A stretch of 35,864 nt of DNA from Endozoicomonas atrinae (GTDB lineage: Bacteria > Pseudomonadota > Gammaproteobacteria > Pseudomonadales > Endozoicomonadaceae). Made by a program: the position numbers and the translations under genes. Positions 8,458 through 17,700 of the stretch are shown here, in pieces. Below the pieces are notes generated by a model. It saw nothing but the letters and a program-made list of their open reading frames with translations, did not search any database and had not been told where the DNA came from. The stretch is from positions 1-35,864 of the forward strand of contig NZ_LUKQ02000039.1 of NCBI RefSeq assembly GCF_001647025.1. The letters run 5' to 3'. The first letter of the stretch is position 1, and every line of letters begins with the position of its first letter.

Positions 8458-9174
8458 ATGATTTTAAGCGCAGGTAGCTCCCAGGATTGGCTGGCTCTGG
8501 CAACGTTATTGATCTGCTGGATAGGTTACACCTGTTATGCCAGCTATAAATCTTCCAGCGCAATCTGCCTTTCCAGCGTGTTGGCAAGATACCGCAGGGA
8601 CTGGATGGTCAGGATAATTTCCAGGGAAAACCGAACATCGGACGCCAGCCTGCTGAGCAGCCTCAGAGCCAGTGTCAGTTTTTTTGCCTCAACGTCAATT
8701 CTTGTCCTGGCTGGACTCATTACAGGAATCGCTGCTTCGGAGGAGGCGGTTGGTGTGCTCTCAACCATTCCATTTGTCAGTACCACAACCCGGGAGTTAT
8801 GGGAGCTTAAAATGCTGGTGATGGTCATTATTTTTGTTTACTCCTTTTTTGAGTTTACCTGGAGTCTTCGCCTCTATAACTTTGGCTGTGTTGTTTTGGG
8901 GAGTGCACCTCTTTATAAAGAAGTGGAGCATGCCCGCTCAGAGCAACTGGATTATGCCAGGGCATCCGGCTTTATCATGACGTTGGCAGCCAAGCACTTT
9001 AACTTTGGGTTGCGGGCCTACTATTTTGCACTGGCAACATTGAGCTGGTTTATAGACCCAAGACTACTGATGTTTTCAGCAGTCTTGGTGGTGGTTATTT
9101 TATATAGCCGGGAGTTTCACTCGAAAGTTCTGCAAGTGCTTTCCGATTATCATCTACCTGATGATTATTCTTGA
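8458..9174 (+). CDS. DUF599 family integral membrane protein
   Basis: A 238-residue protein with about four membrane helices: about 11-29, 65-85, 115-137 and 190-225. The pattern fits the DUF599 family. The YRRDWMVRII...RTSDASLLSSL stretch after the first helix is followed by a helix starting SFFASTSILVLAGLITGI. The FEFTWSLRLYNFGCVVLG segment and the polar H-F-N-F-G-L-R-A-Y-Y-F-A-L motif before the last helices are also typical. The function of the family is not known. A Shine-Dalgarno AGGAAGG lies about 9-10 bases before the ATG. It ends about 190 bases before htpG, which has its own promoter, so it is probably a single-gene unit. Confidence 0.85.
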   Translation: MILSAGSSQDWLALATLLICWIGYTCYASYKSSSAICLSSVLARYRRDWMVRIISRENRTSDASLLSSLRASVSFFASTSILVLAGLITGIAASEEAVGVLSTIPFVSTTTRELWELKMLVMVIIFVYSFFEFTWSLRLYNFGCVVLGSAPLYKEVEHARSEQLDYARASGFIMTLAAKHFNFGLRAYYFALATLSWFIDPRLLMFSAVLVVVILYSREFHSKVLQVLSDYHLPDDYS

Positions 9175-9289
9175 ACTTTTACCCCGCATATCTTCCGTTT
9201 CATCGCGTAAAATGCGGCTTTACGAACCACTGAGTTTGGAAGCTTATGTCAACAGAACCTAACAAAACCTGAGCTTTGTATAGTGAAGG

Positions 9290-9315
9290 GTTGAATTCTC
9301 AATCACTGCCCATAT
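9290..9315 (+). promoter_or_regulatory. Putative sigma-32 heat-shock promoter of htpG
   Basis: GTTGAAT (9290-9296) resembles the sigma-32 -35 element CTTGAAA. After a spacer of about 13 bases comes CCCATAT (9309-9315), matching the -10 CCCCATNT. The predicted start is about 45 bases before the htpG ATG. The spacing and position agree with known heat-shock promoters. Confidence 0.6.
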
Positions 9316-9367
9316 CTCCTGATTATCAAAATACTCAATGTGATGATTGACCGGAATTGAGGTTCTA

Positions 9368-11281
9368 ATGACAGTTGAAGCGAAAAAAGAGACTCTGGGT
9401 TTTCAGACTGAGGTGAAGCAGCTTCTGCACCTGATGATTCACTCTCTCTATTCCAATCGTGAGATTTTTTTACGGGAGCTGATTTCCAACGCTTCCGATG
9501 CCGCAGATAAGCTACGTTATGAGGCACTCCATAACAGTGCGCTGCTGGAAAGTGACCCTAATCTAGAAATCAGAGTGGACTTCGATAAGGAAGCCAAGAC
9601 CGTAACGATCGCTGATAACGGTATTGGTATGAACCGTGAAGACGTGATTGCTCATCTGGGTACCATTGCCAAATCCGGCACTGCGGATTTCCTGAAAACA
9701 CTGACGGGTGACCAGAAGAAAGATTCTCAGCTGATCGGTCAGTTTGGTGTTGGTTTCTATTCTGCATTTATTGTTGCAGACAAGGTGACCGTTGAAACCC
9801 GTAAGGCAGATGCAGAAGAGGCCGTGCGCTGGGTGTCAGATGGCTCCGGTGAGTTTACTGTTGAGCCAATTGACAAGGACAAGCGCGGTACAACCATCAT
9901 TCTGCACTTAAAGCCTGAAGCTGAAGAGTTTGCTGATGGCTGGCGCCTGCGTAATATCATCCGCAAATACTCTGACCATATCTCCATGCCAATTCTGATG
10001 CGTAAAGAAGAGATGCCAGGCGCAGAGGAGGAAGAATCTGACGTTAAAGACAAGGCGCCAGAGTGGGAAACGGTGAATACCGCGAAAGCCCTGTGGACCC
10101 GTTCCCGCAGCGACATCACTGACGATGAGTATAAAGAGTTTTACAAACACATCAGCCATGATCATACCGATCCGCTGAAGTGGAGCCATAACCGAGTAGA
10201 AGGCAAACTGGAATACAATAGCCTGCTTTATATTCCGGCCAAGGCACCGTTTGACCTGTATAACCGTGATATGCAGAAAGGATTGAAACTCTACGTTCAG
10301 CGTGTCTTTATCATGGATCAGGCGGATGAGTTCCTGCCCATGTATCTGCGTTTTATCAAGGGCGTGGTTGACTCGAACGATCTGTCCCTCAATGTTTCCC
10401 GTGAGATTTTGCAGAAAGATCCAGCCGTAGACAGCATGAAAACTGCGCTGACCAAACGGGTACTGGATATGCTGGAGAAACTGGCCAAGAAAGAGCCTGA
10501 ACAATACGCCAGTTTCTGGAAGGAGTTTGGTCAGGTGCTGAAAGAGGGGCCTGCTGAAGATTATGCCAACCGTGAGCGTATTGCCAAACTGCTGCGCTTC
10601 TCATCTACTGAGAGTCAGAGTGTCGAGCAGGATCAATCTCTGGAAGGCTACGTTTCCCGGATGAAGGAAGGCCAGGACAAAATCTACTACATTACTGCAG
10701 AGACGCCTAAAGCGGCAGCCAACAGCCCTCACTTGGAAGTATTCCGCAAGAAAGGCCTGGAAGTTCTGTTGCTTTCTGACCGTGTTGATGAGTGGTTAAT
10801 GTCGCACCTGTTTGAGTTTGATGGCAAGTCATTTGTAGATATTGGCCGCGGTGATCTTGATCTCGGCAAGCTGGATTCTGAAGAAGAGAAGAAGGCTCAG
10901 GAAGAGGCCGCCAAAGAGAATGAAGATCTGATCAAGCGTATCAAGGATGTGCTGGGATCTGATGTTGAGGATGTGCGGGTTACTCATCGTCTGACAGACT
11001 CACCAGCCTGCCTGGTGGTTGGTCAGAATGATATGGGCATGCAGATGCGCCGTATTATGGAAGCTGCAGGCCAGAGCATGCCGGAGTCCAAGCCGATCTT
11101 TGAGATTAACCCTGAGCATCCACTGGTTGGTCGACTGGATAAAGAAGTTGATGAAGACCGGTTTGCCGATCTGACCCGTGTTGTATTTGATCAGGCCAGT
11201 CTGGCGGCTGGTGGTCAGCTGGATGATCCAGCCTCTTATGTTCAGCGTCTTAACAAGCTGTTGCTGGAAATGGCAGTCTGA
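9368..11281 (+). CDS. htpG: Molecular chaperone HtpG (Hsp90 family)
   Basis: A 637-residue cytosolic Hsp90, an ATP-dependent dimeric chaperone that helps remodel client proteins with DnaK. The N-terminal ATPase domain shows all GHKL motifs: [18 protein letters not shown] (Glu and Asn for catalysis and Mg binding), [15 protein letters not shown] and [15 protein letters not shown]. The middle domain includes [21 protein letters not shown] and the catalytic-loop region [10 protein letters not shown]. The C-terminal dimerisation domain ends KLLLEMAV. The start is the ATG at 9368, preceded by TTGAGG six bases away. A TTG at 9347 in the same frame would add seven unrelated residues. Length is normal. 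Probably monocistronic: heat-shock-like promoter upstream, strong terminator downstream. Confidence 0.98.
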   Translation: MTVEAKKETLGFQTEVKQLLHLMIHSLYSNREIFLRELISNASDAADKLRYEALHNSALLESDPNLEIRVDFDKEAKTVTIADNGIGMNREDVIAHLGTIAKSGTADFLKTLTGDQKKDSQLIGQFGVGFYSAFIVADKVTVETRKADAEEAVRWVSDGSGEFTVEPIDKDKRGTTIILHLKPEAEEFADGWRLRNIIRKYSDHISMPILMRKEEMPGAEEEESDVKDKAPEWETVNTAKALWTRSRSDITDDEYKEFYKHISHDHTDPLKWSHNRVEGKLEYNSLLYIPAKAPFDLYNRDMQKGLKLYVQRVFIMDQADEFLPMYLRFIKGVVDSNDLSLNVSREILQKDPAVDSMKTALTKRVLDMLEKLAKKEPEQYASFWKEFGQVLKEGPAEDYANRERIAKLLRFSSTESQSVEQDQSLEGYVSRMKEGQDKIYYITAETPKAAANSPHLEVFRKKGLEVLLLSDRVDEWLMSHLFEFDGKSFVDIGRGDLDLGKLDSEEEKKAQEEAAKENEDLIKRIKDVLGSDVEDVRVTHRLTDSPACLVVGQNDMGMQMRRIMEAAGQSMPESKPIFEINPEHPLVGRLDKEVDEDRFADLTRVVFDQASLAAGGQLDDPASYVQRLNKLLLEMAV

Positions 11282-11299
11282 AAAAAGTGAGTTAACAAT

Positions 11300-11331
11300 A
11301 AAAAAGGCGAAGTCATGACTTCGCCTTTTTT
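11300..11331. terminator. Bidirectional terminator between htpG and the serine deaminase gene
   Basis: A perfect palindrome: an A-tract, GGCGAAGTCA / TGACTTCGCC, and a T-tract of six. It has a U-run in both directions, so it can serve both htpG (plus) and the convergent deaminase gene (minus). Confidence 0.92.
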
Positions 11332-11352
11332 GTATCAAAATGATGACAACTT

Positions 11353-12768
11353 TCAGGATACCATTTTGACTATTTTGATGGGTTGAGCCTTGGCATAAAC
11401 GGCCAGGCCGCCCAATGATGTTTCACGGTATTTGGCCTGAAGATCGAGCCCTGTCCGGTACATGGTTTCAATGCAGCTGTCCAGAGACACCGCGTGGTCA
11501 CCATCGCCACGCATGGCAAGGCGGGCAGCGGTAATAGCTTTGATGGCGGCCATTCCATTACGCTCAATACATGGAATCTGAACCAGTCCGGCAATTGGAT
11601 CGCAGGTCATCCCCAGGTGGTGTTCCATACCGATTTCAGCGGCATTTTCCACCTGTTCCATCGTTGCTCCTTGAACGGCAGCCAACGCTGCGGCTGCCAT
11701 TGAACATGCAGAGCCTACTTCCGCCTGACAGCCAGCTTCGGCACCGGAAATAGACGCATTCATCTTGATCAGCGAGCCAATGGCGGCTGCTGTAGCAATG
11801 AAATCACGAACTCCCTGCTGATTGTTTCGGGAGATAAAGCGGGTGTAGTACGCCAGGGTTGCCGGGATAACACCGGCAGCACCGTTTGTCGGTGCCGTGA
11901 CTACACGCCCCCCGCAGGCATTTTCTTCATTAACCGCCATGGCAAACAGGGTTACCCAGTCCATGATGGCAAAGTGATCCATCAGCATGGCTTCGGGGTT
12001 GCTGGTCAGCTTTTTATGCATATCCGCTGAACGGCGCTTCAGACCACTGACCGGAAGGGTTCCTTCCATGCGCAGGCCTCGTTCGATGCAGGCGTGCATG
12101 ACTTCCCAAATGGAATCAATCTTGTTGTTTACCAGGTCCACATCACCATTATGTCGGGCAACTTCATTCTCAATATTTAACTGAGCAATGGTCAAGTTAT
12201 GTTCATGGCATAGATCAAGAAGCTCTGCGGCTGTTCTGAAAGGGTAAGGAATCTGACATGAATCTTCAGAGCTGTTGGCTGCCTCTGGCTGATTGAACTC
12301 ATCGGCACTGACGACAAAGCCACCGCCAATGGAGAGATAAGACTTGTAATAAACCACAACACCATTTTTGTCGGAAGCGAAGATTCGCATGCCATTAGGG
12401 TGCTCAGGCAGCGTTTCTCCGTTATGGAAAATCAGGTGTGTATCGTAATCAAACTCAATGGAGTGCTTACCGGCAAGCTCGAGTGCTTTATCCGTTTTGA
12501 TGTTTTCAAAAATCTGATCGGCTTCATCTGGGTCAATAGTGTCCGGACGATAACCCGCAAGGCCAAGAAGGGTGGCTTTATCAGTCCCATGGCCTACACC
12601 AGTCAGCGCTAGTGAGCCGTACAGGCCAACACGAATGGATGAGATGCTGGACAGGATGCCTTTTTCTTCAAGCTCATTTAAAAAACGATGGCCTGCCCAC
12701 ATTGGACCAACAGTGTGTGAGCTGGATGGGCCAATGCCCGTTTTGAAAATATCAAAAATGCTGAGCAT
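11353..12768 (-). CDS. sdaA: L-serine ammonia-lyase (L-serine deaminase), single-chain 4Fe-4S type
   Basis: A 471-codon cytosolic enzyme converting L-serine to pyruvate and ammonia. The N-terminal beta domain begins [19 protein letters not shown] with the conserved [11 protein letters not shown] motif. The C-terminal alpha domain carries [33 protein letters not shown] and [12 protein letters not shown], whose three cysteines plus the usual external ligand hold the catalytic iron-sulfur cluster. Alpha and beta parts are fused in one chain, as in Proteobacteria. SdaA and SdaB paralogues cannot be told apart with certainty. It lies downstream of the SdaC-type permease on the same strand, with about 230 bases between them, a transport-plus-degradation pair for serine. 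The Shine-Dalgarno sequence is weak. Confidence 0.95.
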   Translation of the reverse strand: MLSIFDIFKTGIGPSSSHTVGPMWAGHRFLNELEEKGILSSISSIRVGLYGSLALTGVGHGTDKATLLGLAGYRPDTIDPDEADQIFENIKTDKALELAGKHSIEFDYDTHLIFHNGETLPEHPNGMRIFASDKNGVVVYYKSYLSIGGGFVVSADEFNQPEAANSSEDSCQIPYPFRTAAELLDLCHEHNLTIAQLNIENEVARHNGDVDLVNNKIDSIWEVMHACIERGLRMEGTLPVSGLKRRSADMHKKLTSNPEAMLMDHFAIMDWVTLFAMAVNEENACGGRVVTAPTNGAAGVIPATLAYYTRFISRNNQQGVRDFIATAAAIGSLIKMNASISGAEAGCQAEVGSACSMAAAALAAVQGATMEQVENAAEIGMEHHLGMTCDPIAGLVQIPCIERNGMAAIKAITAARLAMRGDGDHAVSLDSCIETMYRTGLDLQAKYRETSLGGLAVYAKAQPIKIVKMVS

Positions 12769-12923
12769 AGTCTTTGCTGGCTCTATAAAAAGATTTAAAG
12801 AAAAACGGCGACATTATTAATATCTTCCAGCCTGTTGCTTTGTTATTGCCCATGGCTGTTTAGATATTTTCACATAAAAATTTCTTATCTTATTGTGCCG
12901 TCATTTGTTCTGGACTGGTATTA

Positions 12924-12946
12924 CGGGAGAGCTATCCGCTCTCCCG
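12924..12946. repeat. Hairpin in the permease-deaminase spacer (distal)
   Basis: A 9-bp perfect stem CGGGAGAGC / GCTCTCCCG with a 5-base loop. On the minus strand there is no U-run after it, so it is more likely an attenuator or mRNA-stabilising hairpin than a full terminator. It could make expression of deaminase lower than permease. Confidence 0.6.
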
Positions 12947-12973
12947 GTTTTCCGAATGATGATTGTGATTGTT

Positions 12974-12994
12974 CCGGGGCAGCCAGAGCCCCGG
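12974..12994. repeat. Hairpin just after the permease stop codon
   Basis: A 7-bp GC-rich stem CCGGGGC / GCCCCGG with a 7-base loop, about 8 bases beyond the end of the permease gene on the minus strand. No U-run follows. It probably works together with the hairpin at 12924-12946 as a partial terminator or 3' stabiliser. Confidence 0.55.
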
Positions 12995-13001
12995 TAGTGG
13001 A

Positions 13002-14273
13002 TCAGATCAGCTGGGAAGTAATGAAGCCAGTAATAGCAATCAAGCCCATCACAACGGTGAAGATGTTGGCTTTTGAGCGGTATTTGGCCATTGCAGGCAC
13101 TTTATGGGTCGCGTATACCGGCAGGATGAACAGGATCATCGCCAGGATTGGGGCAACCAATGATTCGATCATACCCATTACACTGACATTGGCATAAGCA
13201 ACAGCCCACACTGACAGGGTGATAAAGACGATAATGCCTTTATCGATGGCTTTCATGTTTACCTGTTTGCCCTGTGCTTTTGCACGATTAACGATCATGC
13301 CCTGCAGCCCTTCACGGGTTCCCATGTAGTGACCAAAGAAGGATGAAGAGATGGCAACAATCGCTACCACCTGGGCCAGCCAGGCAAAAATCTGGTTGTC
13401 AGTGCGCTCGGCAAAAATGGATAGAATCGGCAGGTTGGCAGCCTTCGCTTGCAGAAGCTCTGCCGGAGACAGAGTCAGAACACAGCTGTAAACAAAGAAC
13501 ATGGTGAAACCAACCAGCATCATGGTGGTGCGCTTCAGTGTCTTGCTGGTCTGATGTTCCGCATTGTTTCCCAGCTCCTTACGATAGGTTGATGCAAAAG
13601 AAGAGACAGCTGGTGAGTGATTGAATGCAAATACCAGAACCGGAATGGTCAGAAAAACAGTTTTCAAAAAGTCGCCAGCAGAAACTGAGGCTTCAAACTG
13701 GGCAGTATTCCACAGGGGGATCAGGTACAGAGAGGTACCAAAAAGTACAGCGATCAGTGGGTATACAATGGCATTGGTGACTTTCAGTACGGTCTTTTGA
13801 CCGGCGACCATAACGCTCACCATGGCAGCCACAAGAACAAAGCTCAGGATTGCGCGGTTTGGTTCTTCCATCCCCAGCTGATTAATCATCAGTGAGCTGA
13901 CGGTGTTGGTAATACCAATGCCATAGATCAGAAGGATAGGGTAGATGGAAGCAAAGTAGCCCAGAGTGATCAGGCTACCAGCCCTTTGACCAAAATGCTC
14001 GGTAACGGTTTCGGTAATATCGGCCTGTGGGTTTTTGGAGGACAGGCACAGGCGATTGAGACCGCGATGAGCCAGAAATGTCATCGGGCCAATAAGGACA
14101 GTCATCAGGATCAGGGGCCAGATACCGCCTAGACCTGCGTTAATAGGTAAAAATAGAACACCGGCACCAATTGCAGTGCCAAACAGTGTCAGCATCCATT
14201 CAGTATCACGTTTCTCCCAACCGCCCGTCGAGGCATCATTTACAGCAATGGATTGAGTAAAGGTTTGTGACAT
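13002..14273 (-). CDS. sdaC: Serine transporter, SdaC-type (HAAAP family)
   Basis: A 423-residue inner-membrane permease of the hydroxy/aromatic amino acid permease family, importing L-serine with protons. About eleven hydrophobic helices are visible. The N-terminal WMLTLFGTAIGAGVLFLPIN motif, IYPILLIYGIGITNTVSS, PVLVFAFNHSPAVSSFA and ISSSFFGHYMGTREGL are characteristic of SdaC and relatives. The start MSQTFTQS has only a weak ribosome binding site (GGATAA about 6-12 bases upstream). Its neighbour downstream is the serine deaminase gene, which supports serine as substrate. The long AT-rich spacer upstream probably carries its promoter. TdcC-like threonine specificity is a less likely alternative. 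Confidence 0.93.
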   Translation of the reverse strand: MSQTFTQSIAVNDASTGGWEKRDTEWMLTLFGTAIGAGVLFLPINAGLGGIWPLILMTVLIGPMTFLAHRGLNRLCLSSKNPQADITETVTEHFGQRAGSLITLGYFASIYPILLIYGIGITNTVSSLMINQLGMEEPNRAILSFVLVAAMVSVMVAGQKTVLKVTNAIVYPLIAVLFGTSLYLIPLWNTAQFEASVSAGDFLKTVFLTIPVLVFAFNHSPAVSSFASTYRKELGNNAEHQTSKTLKRTTMMLVGFTMFFVYSCVLTLSPAELLQAKAANLPILSIFAERTDNQIFAWLAQVVAIVAISSSFFGHYMGTREGLQGMIVNRAKAQGKQVNMKAIDKGIIVFITLSVWAVAYANVSVMGMIESLVAPILAMILFILPVYATHKVPAMAKYRSKANIFTVVMGLIAITGFITSQLI

Positions 14274-14711
14274 GTGGTGTTATCCGGTCATTAATTAATC
14301 AGTTGTCGCGGACTGTACAGATTTTGTGCTTTTCGTGTTTTGATTCAGATCACAATGATTATTTTTTGATTTATGGTATATTAGACGGTTTTTTTTCTAT
14401 TGAACTGCTGGTTTCGGTTAAAACCTATATTTAAGTGTTTCTTGCTTCGGAAATTCACTTGCAGGAGGGGAGAGTCACGATTTATTCAGAAGTAGGTATT
14501 GGTGTAGACAGGTGAATTATTTTTGGTTCTGATTTATCTAAACCTGAAAATCGTAGGGTGTTAGTGGGTAGGTGTAGATTATAATTTTTAGAAAGTTTTT
14601 TTTCTCAATGTTATTCCCTGTGTAATATATCAATCTTTAGGGCTATGCTTTCTTGATCATTATTATTAAATACAAATAATTCTTCCTATTCGATATATTT
14701 TGGATTGTTTT
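14274..14711. other. AT-rich divergent regulatory region
   Basis: 438 bases without a supported gene, between the divergent serine permease and the giant repeat-protein gene. The base composition drops sharply to AT-rich here and stays so into the giant gene. A possible plus-strand promoter is TTGATC (14653-14658) with an AT-rich block 17 bases on, but the match is weak. The compositional boundary may mark the edge of acquired DNA. Confidence 0.4.
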
Positions 14712-17700
14712 ATGGATGCAAGTGCTGTTAGAGGTAATGCCTCTGTATCTAAGTTGAATGAGACCGATAGAAAGAAGTGTGATAGTCGATGGACTCAAGG
14801 GTTGAAGGGTAAACCTCACTATGGAAAAAGCACTCGTTCAAGTGTTGTGACAAGGAAAACAGTCCCTGATCACAGTAATGCATCAGGTTTTTATTCAAAG
14901 AATATTGGTAAACAGCTTGAAGAATACTATTGGAATAAAAAGCCTTATGGTTCTTCACACAGCCCTCCTACAGCTGATCAAGTTATTGATGAGTACTCTC
15001 GTTATTCAAAATTGAATGAAGGTCGGTTTATGTGGGATCTCTACCGGCTAGGGGTTAGAAATACAGGGAGGCGAGAGCTGAGACTGGAGAAAATGATTGA
15101 TCTCTTTGATGAGGCTGATCACAGAGAGAAGGATTATAAGGGTAAGCTTCAAAAAGCCTGTTTTCTAGAAGAGCTTTATGAAAAAGGAATTAAGGTCAGA
15201 GGACAGAAAGTATCCTTTGAACAAGTTCAACAAGCCTTTCAGCAAGCAATTACAACATCAAAGGGAGAGCCTGAGTGTTGCCTTGGCTGTGCCCACTTTA
15301 TGTCAGAAGTTCTTCTGAAATCAAAATCATCTACTGAAAGAGCAAAGGTTAATTTAAATGAGCTGATCTCTCTTTTTCCATCAAGCACGAAAGGGCTTGT
15401 TAAAAAGGCTCTTTTTATAAGGGATTACTGCTTGAAAGAGAGAAAAGTAATCTCAGAAACACTAAACCCAGTGACAGCATGTCGATTATATAAACAAGGA
15501 AGCCAGTCACGTGAAGATGTGTCAATGTTTGAGGCTAATTTCAAGATGGAGCTATATCGTCGTGGAATGATGTTCGGTTCTGATCGAATCCATCTGGAAG
15601 AAGTAGTAGAAATTTACCCTAATACTCATAGGGGGGGCGTTGCTAAGGCATTTCTCATGCAGGAGGTTTTTTTTAAGATGATTGATATTTGGGAAGGTGA
15701 TAATTATTCTCCAGATATTGATCGGATTATAGAAACCTTTCCTGATACTGCTGACGGTTCTCTGGCAAAAGCACACCTGCTTGAGAAATGTTTTCATCGA
15801 AAAATACCCGTTGCCGGTAAGCTTCTTTCATCCCTGGCTGTGTACCGCAGTTTCCCTCCAGATGATAGGGGGGGGCTGGGAAGAGCGGGTTTTCTTTGTA
15901 CGATTTTTATGAAATCACTCGAGATTGATGGACAGCGTTTATCACTGTCCAGGGTTATATCTGAATATCCAGCAACAGAAAAGGGTTATCAAGGTAAGGC
16001 ATATTTTATCAGGAGTGCGATAAAAGAAGGCCTTCTTGTGAACTCAAGATTGTGTGACTTCGATATATTACGAAAATGTTTCTTAGAAGGTATTCAAGGG
16101 GACTTGCAAACAGCACGGATACTTCATGAGGCTCTTGTGGCGGGAGCTACTTTTCCAAATGGTAAGCCACCGAATCCAATTGAAATATACAATTTATATC
16201 CTGTATCTATTCTGGATGGTTGTCTGGGAAGAGGACGCTTGCTTGAGGATCTTTACTTTCGGGATGATTTGCAAAAATTGTTCGGAAAAACAGTTTCTCC
16301 AAAACAAGTATTGGATGAATATAAAAAAGCAGGCTCAAAATCTTCATTAGAGATAGCCAGATTCAGAGCCAGAGCATTTACTGAGAAGGGCGAGAATAAA
16401 CAGAACTCATTGTCTCATGTTATGGAATCGTTTCCTGATGATAAAGTGGGGTTGGAAAATAAGTACAGGTTTTTACTTGATGTTTGGATTAAGGGAAAAC
16501 TTCCTGAAAAAGAGATTCAATCTCTTCAGAGATATTACTCAGGTAAGGCTAAGGATAAAGGTTTTGATAAAGCTCTTTTTTTGGAACATCATTTTTTTAA
16601 CAAGATTCCATTCGGTACAAGGGAGTTGACTCTGGAGGATGTGCTTAATTCGTTTCCTTCTACAGAAGAGGGTGAAAAAGGAAAGCTAAACCTTTGTCAT
16701 AAAGCTCATCAAGCTGGATATCCGATTCCTCAACAATTTGAGCAGCAAATGTGGGAGGATTCTGAGGATAGCTTGTCCAAGGCTGCGTTTTTTGCTGATT
16801 GCTTTATTAAAGATACGCTGCCTTCAGATCGAGTAGTCACGGCAAGTGAAATCGTAAATATGTTTCCAAAGAATTTGAAAGGTATCGCATCTTGTGCGCG
16901 TTTCAAATCAGAGCTTTATTTGCGACAGAAGGCTGTTGATGTGTCGTTGGAGCTGCATCAGATTGTATCTGAGTTCGATCAAGGTAATGCTCGGTTGGAT
17001 ATGGGGATCTTTCTGGCTCAGGTATTTATGATGGGGGGGGCGTTCTCGGAAGAAGTTACACTGAGAAATGGCTGTTGTTTTAAAAAGGGGGCAGTCAGGA
17101 TTCTGGACGTGACGAATTCTTTTCCTGATAACTCTGATGGCAGGTTAGGTCGGACTCGTTTCAGGGAAAGACTTTGCCTTAATGGTATGCAGGGAATTAC
17201 TGCTGATCAAGTGTTTGAAGAATATGAACAGCAGGGTGCTGACCTGGAAAAGGCAATATTTATTTCCAAAGCTTGTGTCCAGGGTATTTTATTTCAAGAT
17301 CGAGTGATCCTTGTTCAACAGGCTTTAAGTTATTTTAAGGATGTAGACGCAATTGTTGCCAAAGTTCCAAGAGCACGATTTTTGGCGGATGCTTGCTTGC
17401 AAGGGTTAAAAATTGGCAAGGATGAATTTATCTGTCCGAGGAGAGTAATGCGGGAGTTTCCCTCTTCTTATGAAGGGAGAATGTGTAAATCACGGTTTAT
17501 GGCTGATGCATATTTTAAAGGGTTTTTGGAACGTCCTGAGGAGGTTCTGGCTGCGTTTCCTGACTCAAAAGAAGGTAATTATGCCAAAGCGCACTTTCTT
17601 AAACAGTTATGCCTTGCTGGGCGAAGTTTAAATGATGGTCGGGTTAGCCCTGCGGATGTAATAAGTCTGTTCAAACAGGTAGGAACAAATTCTGGTCTGG

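Noticed and set aside
9165-9200. CTTGAACTTTTACCCCGCAT as a heat-shock promoter
   Set aside because: The gap between the two elements is far too short for sigma-32, and the better match at 9290-9315 is nearer the htpG start.
9908-10504. Long open frame (198 codons) on the minus strand inside htpG
   Set aside because: It is fully antisense to the highly conserved htpG coding sequence, and its product has no recognisable domain. Strong codon bias of htpG explains it.
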